From contig WUJK01000003.1 of the NCBI GenBank assembly GCA_011317545.1, positions 2,852,001 through 2,916,000 of the forward strand: a stretch of 64,000 bases of DNA, written 5' to 3'. Both the position numbers and the translations under genes were made by a program. The stretch comes from Coniella vitis (lineage: Eukaryota > Ascomycota > Sordariomycetes > Diaporthales > Schizoparmaceae). Below the pieces are notes generated by a model. The model was not told where the DNA came from. It saw only the letters and a list, made by a program, of their open reading frames with translations, and made no database searches. Of this stretch, positions 46,222 through 57,887 are shown piece by piece; within the stretch, counting starts at the first letter, position 1; each line of letters starts with the position of its first letter.

Positions 46222-48365
46222 TTAGACTGGCACAGCGCAGCCAAATGATGTGGCAACGGTACCGCCGGGTCCAAACAGCGCTTGCAGAGACGTGATAGCT
46301 GCCCAGGCGCCCAGTCCACAGCAAGCCATACCTCCAAGGCCGTAGAACAGGGAGAGAAGGTTCATGGGCCAGCTGACGGTGAATCCACGCCACCACCGCT
46401 TCCAGCCGTCGTCGTGGCGGGTAGTAATGCGCGTGACAGGGTCGAAGCCCTCACCAGGAAGCTTGGCATCAACCTTGATGCGGTAGCCCAGGTAGAGGAA
46501 TGCAGGGAAGGTGTAGGTGAAGTTCAGAATCATGAGCGAGCCGACCAGGTTCGAGATACCCGATAGGTTGGGAACGGCGGCAGCAACAACAAATGCAAGG
46601 ATCCAGTAAATGGGGCCAAGCGCGTACCACAGAAGCTTGCCCTTCTTGGTAGTCAGGGGAGGCAGTTTGAAAATCTCCTGGCCAACCTCGAGGTAGACCG
46701 TCTTCAAGCCGATGTTGAAGTAAAGGAAACAGGCTATAAAGGCTGTCAATAGACCAAAGACATTGCCGGCAACCTGGAGACCCTTCATAGCAGTAACCTG
46801 CGTGATGCTGGAGGACGCATATTGGCCCTATAGGATTAAGACGTCAGTTTCCTGTCGGGCTACACAACAACAAGAATAGTACGTGAGAAATAACTTACGT
46901 AGAATCCGTAGACAAAGGCACCAAAGAAGATGTAGACAATGCAAATGAAGCTCTGGGCAGCCAGCATTCCCTTCCAGAAGTCCCAAGGGTGGCGCATCTC
47001 AGCAAGGAAGGCAACAAACAGGAGGGCACCACCGTACGAGTACACCATCGAGTTCACACCAGACATAGTGGCAGCAGTACCGTATGCAGATTGCTGGTAC
47101 ATGTCTGGGGGAGGGCCGGCAAAGGTCTTGACGGGCATGACGGTCTTGAGCAGAGTGGAGTTGAAGATGAACTCGTAGTCGACGCCATAGTTGGCGGCGG
47201 CTACCATGACGATAATGAAGCTGACAATGTTCAGCCAAACGGAAGCGTTGCAAAGCCAACCAAGACGTTGCAAGCTACGAATGGAGCCCAAGGCGCAACC
47301 AATGATCATAGAGATGAGCATACAAACAATGTAGCAGATGTTGGGGTTGAGCTGAGCAATGATCTGGGCGTTGCCGACAATAATGACTCTATTTGTTTGC
47401 AGGGAGGTTAGCCACCAGGCATCCTTGCCTATTTGCTTTTGACTCGGTTCTTTCTTTTGATCTGGAAAGATGAGCGCCGCCACCCTGGCTACGCCACCTT
47501 CATCGCTCTTCTTCCCAAACCAAACAGAATGCACAAAGAAGAAGAAGAAGAAAAAAATAACGACGGGGAAGTACTTACGCAACGGTCATGAATTGCTGGA
47601 GGGCCTGGAAGACGTTGATAAAGTGACGCCAGAAGGGGCCATAGACTCGGAAGTAGGTGTCGCCAAAGGAGGACATGGGGTAGTGCAGCGAATCGAGACC
47701 GAGGAAGACCTTCCAAATCATCCAGCCGGAGAGGGCAGCAGCGACGCCAAAGAGGACATACATGCTGACACCCAGGCCCCAACCGACGTTGGCAAAGACA
47801 TACGGGGTGCTACCCCAGCCGAGAATGTCGGTGGTGATGATGTAGAAGATGGTGCCCCAACTGGCAGTGCGCATGCCGCGGGCGGCTTGTTTCCACTCCT
47901 CCTCCGAGGTGACGCTGTCGCTGCTGGGGCTGACGACGCCAGCCTCGGTCTCCTTGTTGTAACCGACGACGGCGGCATTATTGCGCTCCTCGCGAGCTTG
48001 CTTCTCAGCGCGCTCTTTGTGGACACCCTTGGAGAAACGGGCCTTGATGAGCTTGCTGAAGGTCATGGGGCCGCGCTCCTCGATGTAGCGCCTATTATCC
48101 TCGTGCTCGGCAGCGCGCTGGATTTCGGCATAGTATCTGTGCAGCAAAGCAAGAAAAGAATGAGTTTCTTGTCACGTTTGCCAATGATGAGCAAGCAAAA
48201 CAGCAGCAAAAGAACTCACTGGTACTCCTCAAAGGTGACGGTGGGGTCGACACGGGCAGCGAGGCCAAAGACACGCTGACCCTCAACGGGAGGCTTGTGC
48301 GGCATGTCGACGTTGAGGGAGGCCCGTGGGTCGGCCACGGGCTCGATCATCGTTCCAACGGCCAT
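46222..48365 (-). CDS. Amino-acid transporter, AAAP family (mtr-like)
   Basis: Multi-pass permease of the amino acid/auxin permease family; fungal members such as Neurospora MTR take up neutral and aromatic amino acids at the plasma membrane. Exons in transcript order 48365-48220, 48136-47579, 47388-46899 and 46827-46222 give 599 residues with consistent phases. The hydrophilic N-terminus (about 130 residues) is longer than in MTR. The first helices include WGTIFYIITTDILGWGSTPY and VSMYVLFGVAAALSGWMIW; later ones include ICYIVCMLISMIIGCALGSI, VWLNIVSFIIVMVAAANYG, FICIVYIFFGAFVYGFY and VFGLLTAFIACFLYFNIGLK. The order and character match AAAP transporters (around ten to eleven helices). Substrate cannot be read from the sequence. 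The second intron (190 nt) has a long TTC/T tract. Confidence 0.9.
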
Positions 48366-51300
48366 CTTTGTCTTGGATTGCAGGGCGCAAGACAATCTGG
48401 GGGAGGAGGGGGGGGTTGGAATGGGAGAAAAAGGAAGCAGCAAGGAGGCTTGTCGGGATGGGAGGGCCGAGCAGAGACAGGCGAGAGAAGCGAGGGTAGG
48501 TCGCGGCGTCAACTGGCGAGGGCTTCAGGTCTTCTTGTAGGCCAATGTGTCTCTCGTGCGAGTGTTGCAACCCAGTCGACCATTTGCGGATCGGGCCAAT
48601 CAAGATAGCCATTGTCTCTCGTAGCAAAGAAGTGCATGTAGCAATTACAAGGCCCCGGAGCAGAGCAACGCATCCTGCACAAGAGCCAGGAGGGACCCTG
48701 CCCTGGCATCGTCCTCCACCTTCCCTTCTCTTCTTACGCCTGCTCCTTCCTCGTGTGCGGCAGCGGCAGGAGGAGGAGCAGCAATGCATGTACTACATAG
48801 TATGTACTCGCATACTAAGCAGTACATAGTATGGCTCCGCGCCATGCCCCTGCACGACGGCCTATGGTGGCATCCCTAGCAGCCAACCACAGTTGCTGGC
48901 AGGGGCTCGCGAATGCTTCGAGAATGTCTGTCTCATTGCGCTTATCAGTACGGCCTGGGCTGGAGTATCGCGCATCCCACCTCTCGCCAGACCACCTTCC
49001 CTTTACGGCCGTCCACCCGCAGGCCTCGGCCCACCCTCTTCTCGGCCCCAGCGCCATCCAAGGTATGCCCTTGTAGAGCGGGGCCCATCAGGACTGACCG
49101 GCCAATGAAGTCGATATCGCTTTCGCCTATGCAGCACCTGGGAATTGGGGCATGTTTTCTTCACTAGAGCCAGGCTGCTTACCCGCTGCACAATACTATG
49201 TACTATGATTCTCCTACCTGCTGAAGACTACCTGGGTAATAGCTTCCCAGGCTGGAAGGAACACTTGTGAGTAGAACACCAGCCAGCCGAGTCTGCGTTA
49301 TAGCACAAGGATCAATCTCAGCGCTAGAATTTGTAAAAGTAGAGCAGCCGAATTCCGTGCATTGCGGATGGCAATCAACGATAGACAGGCTGACGTTGCG
49401 AGAAGCCATTGGAAACAGAGCCCCGGCCCCAAAGCGCGACGGAAGGGCGGAGCCCTGTTGCCGTTGTCCCGCTCCCTCTTGTCCGTCTGTCTTCCTGCCC
49501 TGCTGCGATGATCTTGGCTGGGCAAAAGGACGAAAAACCTTAACTGAGCTTGCGCTTGCGTTGGCACGTCCAGACGTAGTATTTGGACTGCTAGGGGGCG
49601 TGAGATTACGAGCTCGTTCTGCAGCGAGCTCCCAAAAAGTGGTGTAGCATTGCAGACGGCGTAGCACATTGTCGCGCTGGGTGGCGTTGTTGGCTTCAAG
49701 GACTTATCAGCAGCAGCACTGGTGAATGGATCTGACCTGCTTGAAAGGCGCTGTCCGACCGACCCGACCAGCCAATCCACAGGGCGTCATCTCGCCTCCT
49801 GCGCCTTTTCAGCGCAGACAGGGTGGGCACTCCCAAACACGTCTGCTTTGATTGGTGTAGATATTCGGTAGCGTGCATGTTTCTGGAAGCTGCCGACCCA
49901 ACCCAAACCTCAGCGAAACACATCCCATCGAAGGGGGGGGGGGGAATCGCCGGCACGTCAGCACTTGGGATAAAGCAGACTTGTTGGGGCGTGCGTCTTT
50001 CTGCTTTTGTCGATCCTTCTGTCTTTGTTATTTGACGAAACCTTGGGGCCGCTCGTGAAAACAAAGTGGCGCCGCCCAGACGTGGGTGTGCCGCGTCAAA
50101 CAACGTTTGTTTGATTGGCGACGAGCCGATCAGGACCGCTCTCCGGCACCTAGAGCGCCATCAGGATCGTGCTCCCGCTTATTGCAGTGCTGAGTTGTTA
50201 GGTCTTTGGCCAAGACATTTTCGGAGAATAGGGCTACCGGGGCCCTGTTCCCAGTGGCCAGCAGCTGAACCTTGAGCCCCCAGCCAGCAGCAAGGCTGGC
50301 CGAGTGCTACATAGTATATATTGCGCACACAAGCAAGCGCTTCCTCCAGGGCGGGCAGCTCCCCTTTAGGAAGTCGAGATGGCTCGCCAGAAGGATTTCC
50401 AGTGGTCTGGGACAGGGTGGAGGCCGCGGAGCCAACGTCTGGTCCAAGCCCCGACGGCCTCAAGGTTGCGCGTAAGAATGGGCTGTGGAGACTGACTCGG
50501 CTGCTCGTTACCGACACGATCACAACAAGACACCACCGGCCCGATTACCAGCGCGGAACAGCATCTCTGCTCACGAGCATGGGCGCGACAACAAATGGCA
50601 ACAATCTCGTGTCCTAACACACAGTAGTACATGGTGCGGACGCCGGTGATTGAGCGGCGAGTGGAGCCTGGGTGGATGCGGTGGATTGCTGCGGACAGAG
50701 ACCCTTTGCCGTTCCAAAAGCTTATAATCGTTTTGACAATTAGATTCTCGAGACATCAACTCAGGCTGTTCTGGCTGCTGGGACTACTATAGTACTCAGT
50801 AACCATAGTGTACTATGCACGTGCGACGTTGCAAGCGTGGATCACCACCAACGGGGGTGAACCCAGTCGATGTGCGCCATGCCCCAAAGTCAATCCGAAC
50901 CAAGCAATGGCCAAGCGATGGCAGGAACGAGCCAAGAGGGCAGCGCACGAGGGCCTCGGCAGCTCCCGAAGGCCTCCTGCCTCAGTGCCTGCATTTGCTT
51001 GCAGGTGGGCAGGCAGGCACAAATGTCCCTGCCGCGTCCTTCTGACTGATTGAGTCTTTCTGATTGCCATGATGTTCTGGGGCTGCACGCAAGTCCTGGC
51101 GAACGGCCATCTTGCGTCCTGCATATTCTGGGTGCTTATTCTTTGGAGTTGTGCCATACCCCTTTTGGGTTCTTCTCCTATGCTACTAGGTGCATAGTCA
51201 ATAGTACGGTTGGGACAGGGTGCGCACCAATTCCATAAGCGGCGGCCACCGACGGCGCAGCGAGGCTGCATCGCGCTTGTTGCGTGTGTGCCCTGCCACC

Positions 51301-52267
51301 TGCCAGCGCTGCCCACTTGCAGCAAAACAACGACGCCAGATCGAGTCATCCACGCTCCACTGGGTCCGTCATGGAAGCAAGGAAAAGGGCTAAGCCATTG
51401 CGAGCAAGTCATCCGGCGCCTGGCTTCCCATCTCTATCTGCCTTCTATGTACATAGTAGTCCAGCCACCGAACCTTTTTAGGTCTTGCACGGGGCTGTTG
51501 ACCACCGTCTCACACCAGCCGGGTTAGTCCTAGCACTGGCACCGTTGGAGGTGGCCTTTTTTGCCCTCCTTCCGCGCACACGTCCCTTCTGCTTCAAAAA
51601 AAAAAAAAAAGAAACCAAAAAAAAAAAACCCGCATAAGGCGTAATAATTGTCCTATCAACAGACCCACCCTGCCACCGCAGAGAGGGGAAATAAGCAGCG
51701 GATATATGGGACCGCCTTGGCTTTCTGGCTAACCAATAACCGTGGCTTAGTGGCAAACTGCAACATCCGCCCGCCCTCTTATCATTCCACTCCACTTGGC
51801 TGGTGTCCAGGTGTCTTAGTGCCTCGCCTCTCCCTGCCCCCGGCGCGGGGCCCAAATGACCGGGGCAGCGGGGCCAGCCAGCCCATGAACCAACATGGCA
51901 ATATCAAGCCACTCAGCATCTTTAGCAACCACAACCACAAACCACCACCACCACCACCACCTGAGCAGCGAATCCTCTATCAATCAGCTTCCTCAGTGAC
52001 AATGGCAACCCCAACTCTGATATCACTATTCCCTTTTGTGTTTTCTGCCGCCCACTAGCGCCGACTGGGATATCGACGAGATCCGACTCGATGCTCCAGA
52101 GTGCTACATAGCATTACTACGACACGGCCCCCGAGTACTACTTACTCGGCATGTAGCCGAGGCAAAAGCCGTCCTGTCAAGTCGAAGAGGCTGCCTTCCA
52201 TGGTGCAACCCATGGCCACAGACCGTTCCGAACTATCCAGGCTGCCAGCTTCGAACACGAATCATAG

Positions 52268-52942
52268 TACTATGTACATGCATCATGCATGCATGCATGC
52301 ACGCAGCCCACTGTTGGTCCTCTCGAAATGCCACTGCGTTCCCCCAACTTGGCCGCCTGGTCACTGATAACGATCGGATTCGCCGTTGCGAGGCACAGAG
52401 TAGATACAGCGCACAAAGCTCGCACTTTGACATTCTCGGTGCCGATTCAAACGCATCCCTTGCGTCACTCTTCGCCCAAAGCGGACGCGTGAGCTGACGG
52501 TGGCCCAACTCTTATCAGTTCCAGACTACACACACAGCTCCGTCCGGAAAAGCCTTCGCTCATGTTGGGGATCCAGAACAACGAACCTATTGGAGAGACA
52601 AAGAGCCTGCCATCCCATTCAGTGGGCGATTCAAAGAGTACTACTGCGACTACTATGTATGTATGTATATCTATCCATCTGTACGCGACAAGGTCAAGGT
52701 TTCTGTCCATAGTAGCCCTCGCACACTACACCACCACCATCTCGGTGCAGTCGCATACTAGGCATGTATATACATGAACCCATGATAACAAGAGCTCCTA
52801 TGGCGTCTCCCATGCAGCCCCATTCAGCCCTGTGTTGTCCCACTCCCCTCACTGCTAGCGTAGCATCTGGAAAGGAACAACTGCCAAATCTATGTATCCA
52901 TGCCGAGATACTGGGCTCCGAACCGTCCACTGCTACTATGTA
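52268..52942. repeat. Cluster of three TACTATGTA motifs
   Basis: Exact copies at 52268, 52651 and 52934, spaced 383 and 283 nt, with unrelated flanks. Confidence 0.85.
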
Positions 52943-53490
52943 TGTACAGTGTACTACCATGTTCGCACATCATGTACGACACGCGTCGCAGCTTGACCAC
53001 GTGGAGGGGATACTGTAGGGCGCGGCAAGCGTATTCGCCCTTGCAAAAGAGACAGCCGAATTATTTGGCATTCGGCCCCCTCCAAAGTCCATGGTACATA
53101 TAGTAGCATCCAGTCCAGACACCCTTGCCTTTTTTTTCCCATCTCTTCTCTGTCGATGCAGCTGCAAAGATCTGCAGGCCCAAGAAAAAGGCTTGTTTAC
53201 CTTTGAGTGATTCCACAGCACCCCGGCTTCCCGTCTTGAACCTCCTGCACGGCGGCGGGACCATTCATTCAAAGTGGATTTTGGTTTCTCCTCGAGAGGC
53301 GTCGGGGAGGGGGGGGGTGAAGGGGGTAGCGTTGGTAGATCAACCCCCGGATGGTCTTGGGCCAGTAGTAAAAACCCCGCGCCAGGGCTCATTTTATAAT
53401 TGTTAAAACTTCTCGTCCGCGTTCGAGCTCTTTCTCATGACCCTGTTTGTAGGCGAATCCATCATGAAATGGCTGCTTCATCTTCACCAC

Positions 53491-53874
53491 TTAATGCAGC
53501 GGGTTGTACTGAAATCCATCGAGACCAGCCCACGATAACCCTATACTATGACGTCTTGGATTCATGACTCTATCTCTCCAGGCACTCAAGCAAGCAAGAC
53601 AGCCCGACAGCTCCAAGTCACCGCCGTCATCCGCTTTCCGGGTGCGTCTGTTGTTGTTGTTGTTGTTGCTATTGTCTTCGCTGTCGCCATCGTCACTGGC
53701 AATGTCACTCAGATACGAGCCAGTCATCAGGTAGGGCATAGCACCACTGGTAGCAGCAACCGTAGTAGTACGAGTAGGAGTAGCACTGGCTCTTCTTCTT
53801 CTGCTCATCTCCTCTGCCTCCCTGCTGCTAGCAGCAGCAGCGACCTTCATGGCCAGTGGTGGTTGCATCTCCAT
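53491..53874 (-). other. Open frame, 127 codons, status unclear
   Basis: This frame lies 30 nt downstream of the USP16-type gene on the same strand. It contains an Asn run from a (TTG)n microsatellite on the plus strand (53650-53669), an acidic stretch (SDIASDDGDSED) and an end ending GLDGFQYNPLH. It could be 3' untranslated sequence of the upstream gene, an extra exon, or a small separate gene. I recognise no domain. Confidence 0.28.
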
Positions 53875-53904
53875 TCTGCCCGAGCATATCGCAGCAGGGC
53901 CTAG

Positions 53905-56028
53905 CTACGGCCCGTCCCGCTCCATCTCGTAGAACAGCAGATATACCTCTCGCTGCATACCGAGCAACTCCCGTGTGCTCGCCTCCTTGATCCGATCATC
54001 GCTAATGCGCCACCACTTGTCAGACACTTTGCGCTTCTTGGATGCCTTGGGTGCCTTGTCCTTGCCCTTGTCCTTGCTGCTTTCCTTGGAGGGTGGCACA
54101 GGGGTGCCTGCCTGGCTGCTGCCACCGCTGTTGCTGCCGTGCCGAGAGGGTGAGATTTTGGAGATAACGGAGCGAGCAGACGCTGCTATGGACCGAATGC
54201 TATCGCTATCCGTGTCCTTGTCCTTTTTCGTCGACCCGAGCCTGTCTCGGGACGACTTGCGCGTTGCGCTCGGGGTGCTGCCGCCGTTGAGCGCTGGTGA
54301 GCCGCAACAGCTGGCGCTGCCATGGGCGGTGGCTTCCAGGGATCGGGTCGAAGCAGATGCAGATACAGATGCTGGCGAGAGCACATCTGGCGTGGCGCTC
54401 CGCGGTGTGCCTTCCGCAGACGTTTGTGCCGTTGGCTGGAGTTGAGGTGTAGATTGGGGGCTCGCTGTCTTGCTGTTGTAGATGCCTAGAGGTTGGAAGG
54501 TGGTTGGATTCGAGTATGGGGGATAGACGTTTTGCCGCCTAAAGGACTCATAATGCCCGCTCTGGTGGCCGCCTTTGTGGGCTACCATGCCAAGCAGTTT
54601 GTAGTTCTTGCGAAGGAGTAGGCCACCTAGTGGTAACCTCTCTGGGAACGCGACCTTGGCTGAATTTTTGAGCGCTTGGCCCGAGTAGATGGACCGGCTG
54701 AGGTGGATGGCTAATATCTTTGGGAAGCGCGTGACTCTGGTATGTCTTGCGATTCTCCTCCTCGGTGCCAGTTTCGAGTCTGGCAACACAATATCTTCAG
54801 GCAGCTTCTCTGGGTCTGTTTTGATGACATGCTCAAGCCTTTCGAGCCAGTCTTGCAGGCGGACTTTGGATTCTTGCGATGTGGATGCCTTTCTCAAGTC
54901 CGCCGCAAAAGTCTGTTGCGCGTGGACCAACCTGCACTTGTCGCACTTGTAGTCATCAATGTGCTCGATCTTGAACATTGCGTCAAAGCATGCATTCAGA
55001 GTAGTGGAGCTAGCATCGTAGGGGACCGATAATGTCAGCGTACAGAATCTCGATCTGCTCGGCCTTGGCTTGAAGCTGCAGGTCAGACATTCAATCTGCG
55101 ACTCAGTGATGCCCTCCAAAGGAAAGCCGTCCTCTTCCTCGTCGTCCGGAAGGCTAACGATGAATCCAGTTGCTGCCACGGCCGGCGGTCCACGGGTGGT
55201 GGTGTTCGTCACGTTGCGCCCCAACTCGTCGTTCGCTGATGCGGCTAGACTCGCCTTTGCAGCATCTTCTTGTTCTTCACTTTCGTCACCATTCTCGTTT
55301 TCCGGCTCCCCAGCAACCGCACAGCTAGCCTCCTCTTCCTCTTCTTGCGCTCTATCCTGTTCGGCCTTCCACAGAGCATACTTGCGAGCTCTGTGCCCAG
55401 CGTGATACTCGTCGCACAGTCTCTCGACAATAATCTGCAGAAACTCTTGCGCATCGTGTTGTTGCCTGCTTATATTCTGCCGAAACGCATCCTCGAGAAC
55501 GGCAACAAACGGGGCAGCGGATATCGTCTTTTTGTAGATTGGCCGCTCGTTGAGCTGGTCAAGCATATCCTTGAGCCCCTGTGTCACAAGCCCCTTCTGC
55601 TGCCCAGCGACCAAGTGTTTTTTCACCGGCGCCGCCACACGCGCACTATCCTTGCTGTTCTTGTGACTGTTTTCGGTCCATTCTTCGGGCACTGTAATGG
55701 CGTAAATGGCCTGGTCGCTGACGCTGCGGCGGTGCATTTCGCGAATCAGATATACGCGCAGGTCGCCCAGGCCCGCAAGTGCCTGCAGAATCGAGTTGAT
55801 GAAGCAGTCGTTCGCCGGGTTGACGAGCCCGATGACGCCCCTTTTCCGGCTGCTGCTGCCGCCGCGCAGAAAGCTGCTGGCTGAGGACGAGGAAAGGGAC
55901 GAGGACCCCTCGAGGCCGGTTGGCTCGCCATCGAGGAAGTAAGTTGGCGCGAAGACGTAGATGAGGGTGGCGGCTGCAAGCGAGGCGCCCGCAGCGTAGG
56001 CAGCTACGGTGAGAGGTTTTTCGGGCAT
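53905..56028 (-). CDS. UBP16: USP16/USP30-type ubiquitin hydrolase (C19)
   Basis: Deubiquitinase related to yeast Ubp16 and human USP30, which sit in the mitochondrial outer membrane. A single exon encodes 707 residues. The ATG at 56028 (MPEKPLTVAAYAAG) was preferred over upstream in-frame starts because it puts a hydrophobic anchor at about residues 7-31 (AAGASLAAATLIYVFAPTYF). Cys box: IGLVNPANDCFINSILQAL, catalytic Cys75; the usual Gly-Asn-Thr/Asp-Cys is Ala-Asn-Asp-Cys here. FRQNISRQQHDAQEFLQIIV follows. Zinc-ribbon-like cysteines are in CLTCSF and CDKCRLVHAQ. The His box is HKGGHQSGHYESF and the C-terminal subdomain WWRISDDRIKEAS with LLFYEM. Acidic and Ser-rich insertions break the catalytic domain. 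Mitochondrial location is inferred from the anchor and family. Confidence 0.88.
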   Translation of the reverse strand: MPEKPLTVAAYAAGASLAAATLIYVFAPTYFLDGEPTGLEGSSSLSSSSASSFLRGGSSSRKRGVIGLVNPANDCFINSILQALAGLGDLRVYLIREMHRRSVSDQAIYAITVPEEWTENSHKNSKDSARVAAPVKKHLVAGQQKGLVTQGLKDMLDQLNERPIYKKTISAAPFVAVLEDAFRQNISRQQHDAQEFLQIIVERLCDEYHAGHRARKYALWKAEQDRAQEEEEEASCAVAGEPENENGDESEEQEDAAKASLAASANDELGRNVTNTTTRGPPAVAATGFIVSLPDDEEEDGFPLEGITESQIECLTCSFKPRPSRSRFCTLTLSVPYDASSTTLNACFDAMFKIEHIDDYKCDKCRLVHAQQTFAADLRKASTSQESKVRLQDWLERLEHVIKTDPEKLPEDIVLPDSKLAPRRRIARHTRVTRFPKILAIHLSRSIYSGQALKNSAKVAFPERLPLGGLLLRKNYKLLGMVAHKGGHQSGHYESFRRQNVYPPYSNPTTFQPLGIYNSKTASPQSTPQLQPTAQTSAEGTPRSATPDVLSPASVSASASTRSLEATAHGSASCCGSPALNGGSTPSATRKSSRDRLGSTKKDKDTDSDSIRSIAASARSVISKISPSRHGSNSGGSSQAGTPVPPSKESSKDKGKDKAPKASKKRKVSDKWWRISDDRIKEASTRELLGMQREVYLLFYEMERDGP

Positions 56029-57179
56029 GGCTCTTTTGGATATCTTTTGATCTGTCCAACCCCTTCTTTTTTTTGTGCGATTATTTTGTACTGTTTCGGG
56101 CGGACTGGCTGGACAAGGCGGTCCCGTGTTGTTGTCTTTTGTTTCCAACGTCTTCTGTCTGTAGCGGAGGTTGTCGTTTCGGGCGCGCCACGTAGGAAAT
56201 TGATGGCTTGGTTCCACTGTTCGAGTGACTGGCAGCAACGCCAACCTGGTCGGTCGTTGTTAAGAGTGAATGAGTGCTAGAGAATGACGAATTCTCGCAA
56301 TGTCGCTCCCGCTGTCTCGTTGTCGCTAGTAGATCGGTGGACGGGCAAAGTGCTTGTTCGCTCCTCGCTGTTGCTGCCGCTGCTACTGGCCGGGTCGTGT
56401 CCCGTTCAAGAAGGAGATTGTGCCTCCTGCTCCCCTTTCCTGAGGCGTCATGCGGCCATACGTACCCACGAGTCAGTCAAGATCGCTTCTCGGTGGATTT
56501 GAGGGCAGAGAACCACAACGGCACGGGCAGAGCAGGAGTGAGGGCTTCAATAGTTGGGTGAGAGAGTCAGAGAGAGAGGCGCGGCACGGTACTGTGGGAA
56601 AAAAAAAAAGCGACTAATCAAGCTAGACACGGGAATAATGTCGTGGGCAAAATTGCCTAGAGAGCAAACACAAGCAACAGCCAAGAAGACAGAAAAAGCA
56701 AGAGTTTGGAAAGCTTGTGCACGAGTCGGATGACCCGGAGAGGACCTTTGTGACGGAAGGCTGCATCAATTGGCAAACAACCACATTGCGAGCAAGACTT
56801 GGCAGCCCAGCCGAGGATGTCCGGTTGGTGGAGCAGAGCGCGCGCCTGAACTGTAGAAGGAGCCATACAGCCAGAGTCCTATGTAATGGTTTGATGAATG
56901 GGGATGCAGGGCCCATACGTACTTCAGGTACAGCAAGCTCGTGGTGGGGATGTCACTTGAATAGCAGTGGGGCTGTTGTGCATATACCATGTACTATGCA
57001 CTGTACTATATACTATGTAGGTGATGTGGCTGCGGTTAGGGGCATATATGGTATATAATGAATTAAGAAAAGATACTAGCTATTCGAAACAACTTGTGCT
57101 CTGTCAAAATAGCTAAGAACTGCTTGCTAGAAGAAAAGGCAATACATCAACCTCACTACAAGTACTTTATGTTGTTATA

Positions 57180-57206
57180 TACATAGTACTTACTATGTAC
57201 ATAGTA
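57180..57206. repeat. Three 9-mer motifs with perfect palindrome
   Basis: Exact motifs start at 57180, 57191 and 57198. The last two overlap to form the perfect 16-nt palindrome TACTATGTACATAGTA (57191-57206). Further single motifs are at 57011 and 57453. Confidence 0.92.
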
Positions 57207-57797
57207 GAATATAGACCGCGGGGCTGGGATAGTCCCATCAAGTACCATGGTACATAGGAGCTGTGCAGAATATTCTTCGGGAAATTGCAAACGTGGTGCA
57301 TTACCTAAAACATCATTTACATACCCCGCAGTATCGTGATTTTTACCCATCGCACTGTATATAGTACTGCAACTGCATCTTGGGGTTGTTATGCTACACC
57401 CCAGAAAATTATCGGCTCTCGGCCGCGGTATCTATCGTCTACTGTATACCTATACTATGTAATACGCAAAACCCAAGATAGTGCTATAGTCGAACAGAAC
57501 ATATATAAGTTGTTCCCTTCCCAGTCTCGCGGCTTCGACGTTTTATTCTGCCATTCGGCAAAAAGACTCATTCAAGGAAAGAGCAGCCGAGCCAAGAGCC
57601 GAGCCTGCTCACCGTTTAGTATGCTGTACACAGCCGGCAAAAGGAGCGAGACATCACGTGAGTACCCAGGGGGATAACAACGAGCAAATGCGACTCCCTG
57701 CAGACGCACCCACCCAGAACCTCAACAAGCCGATCCATAACATCTCCTGATCGCTCTCTCATAAACACATGTTCATCTCACGTAGCATCTCCAAAAA

Positions 57798-57887
57798 CTA
57801 GCCCTGCCGCGGCCTGACTTCCAAATTGGTACCATCGTCCAACACGCGGACGCCGCTGCTGGAAGTGTTCACGAAGTAGATGTCCCC
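57798..57887 (-). other. Coding-like terminal exon fragment, unknown gene
   Basis: On the minus strand about 30 codons read GDIYFVNTSSSGVRVLDDG followed by TNLEVRPRQG and a TAG at 57798-57800. The run is protein-like and free of repeats. A stop lies just upstream in the same frame, so it would have to be the last exon of a spliced gene, perhaps with an acceptor at AAAAAG before 57887. I could not find convincing upstream exons. Confidence 0.25.

Larger units (their letters stand above)
48366..53904. other. Gene-poor intergenic region, 5.5 kb
   Basis: The largest gap in the window. No gene is firmly supported. It contains eight copies of the TACTATGTA/TACATAGTA 9-mer (48794, 48823, 49194, 50308, 51450, 52268, 52651, 52934), G12 (49933-49944), an A-rich tract (about 51597-51628), a short ATGC repeat (about 52280-52300) and G9 (53319-53327). 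Open frames overlap on both strands with R/P/S-rich noise composition. A 127-codon frame at its right end is listed separately. Confidence 0.55.
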
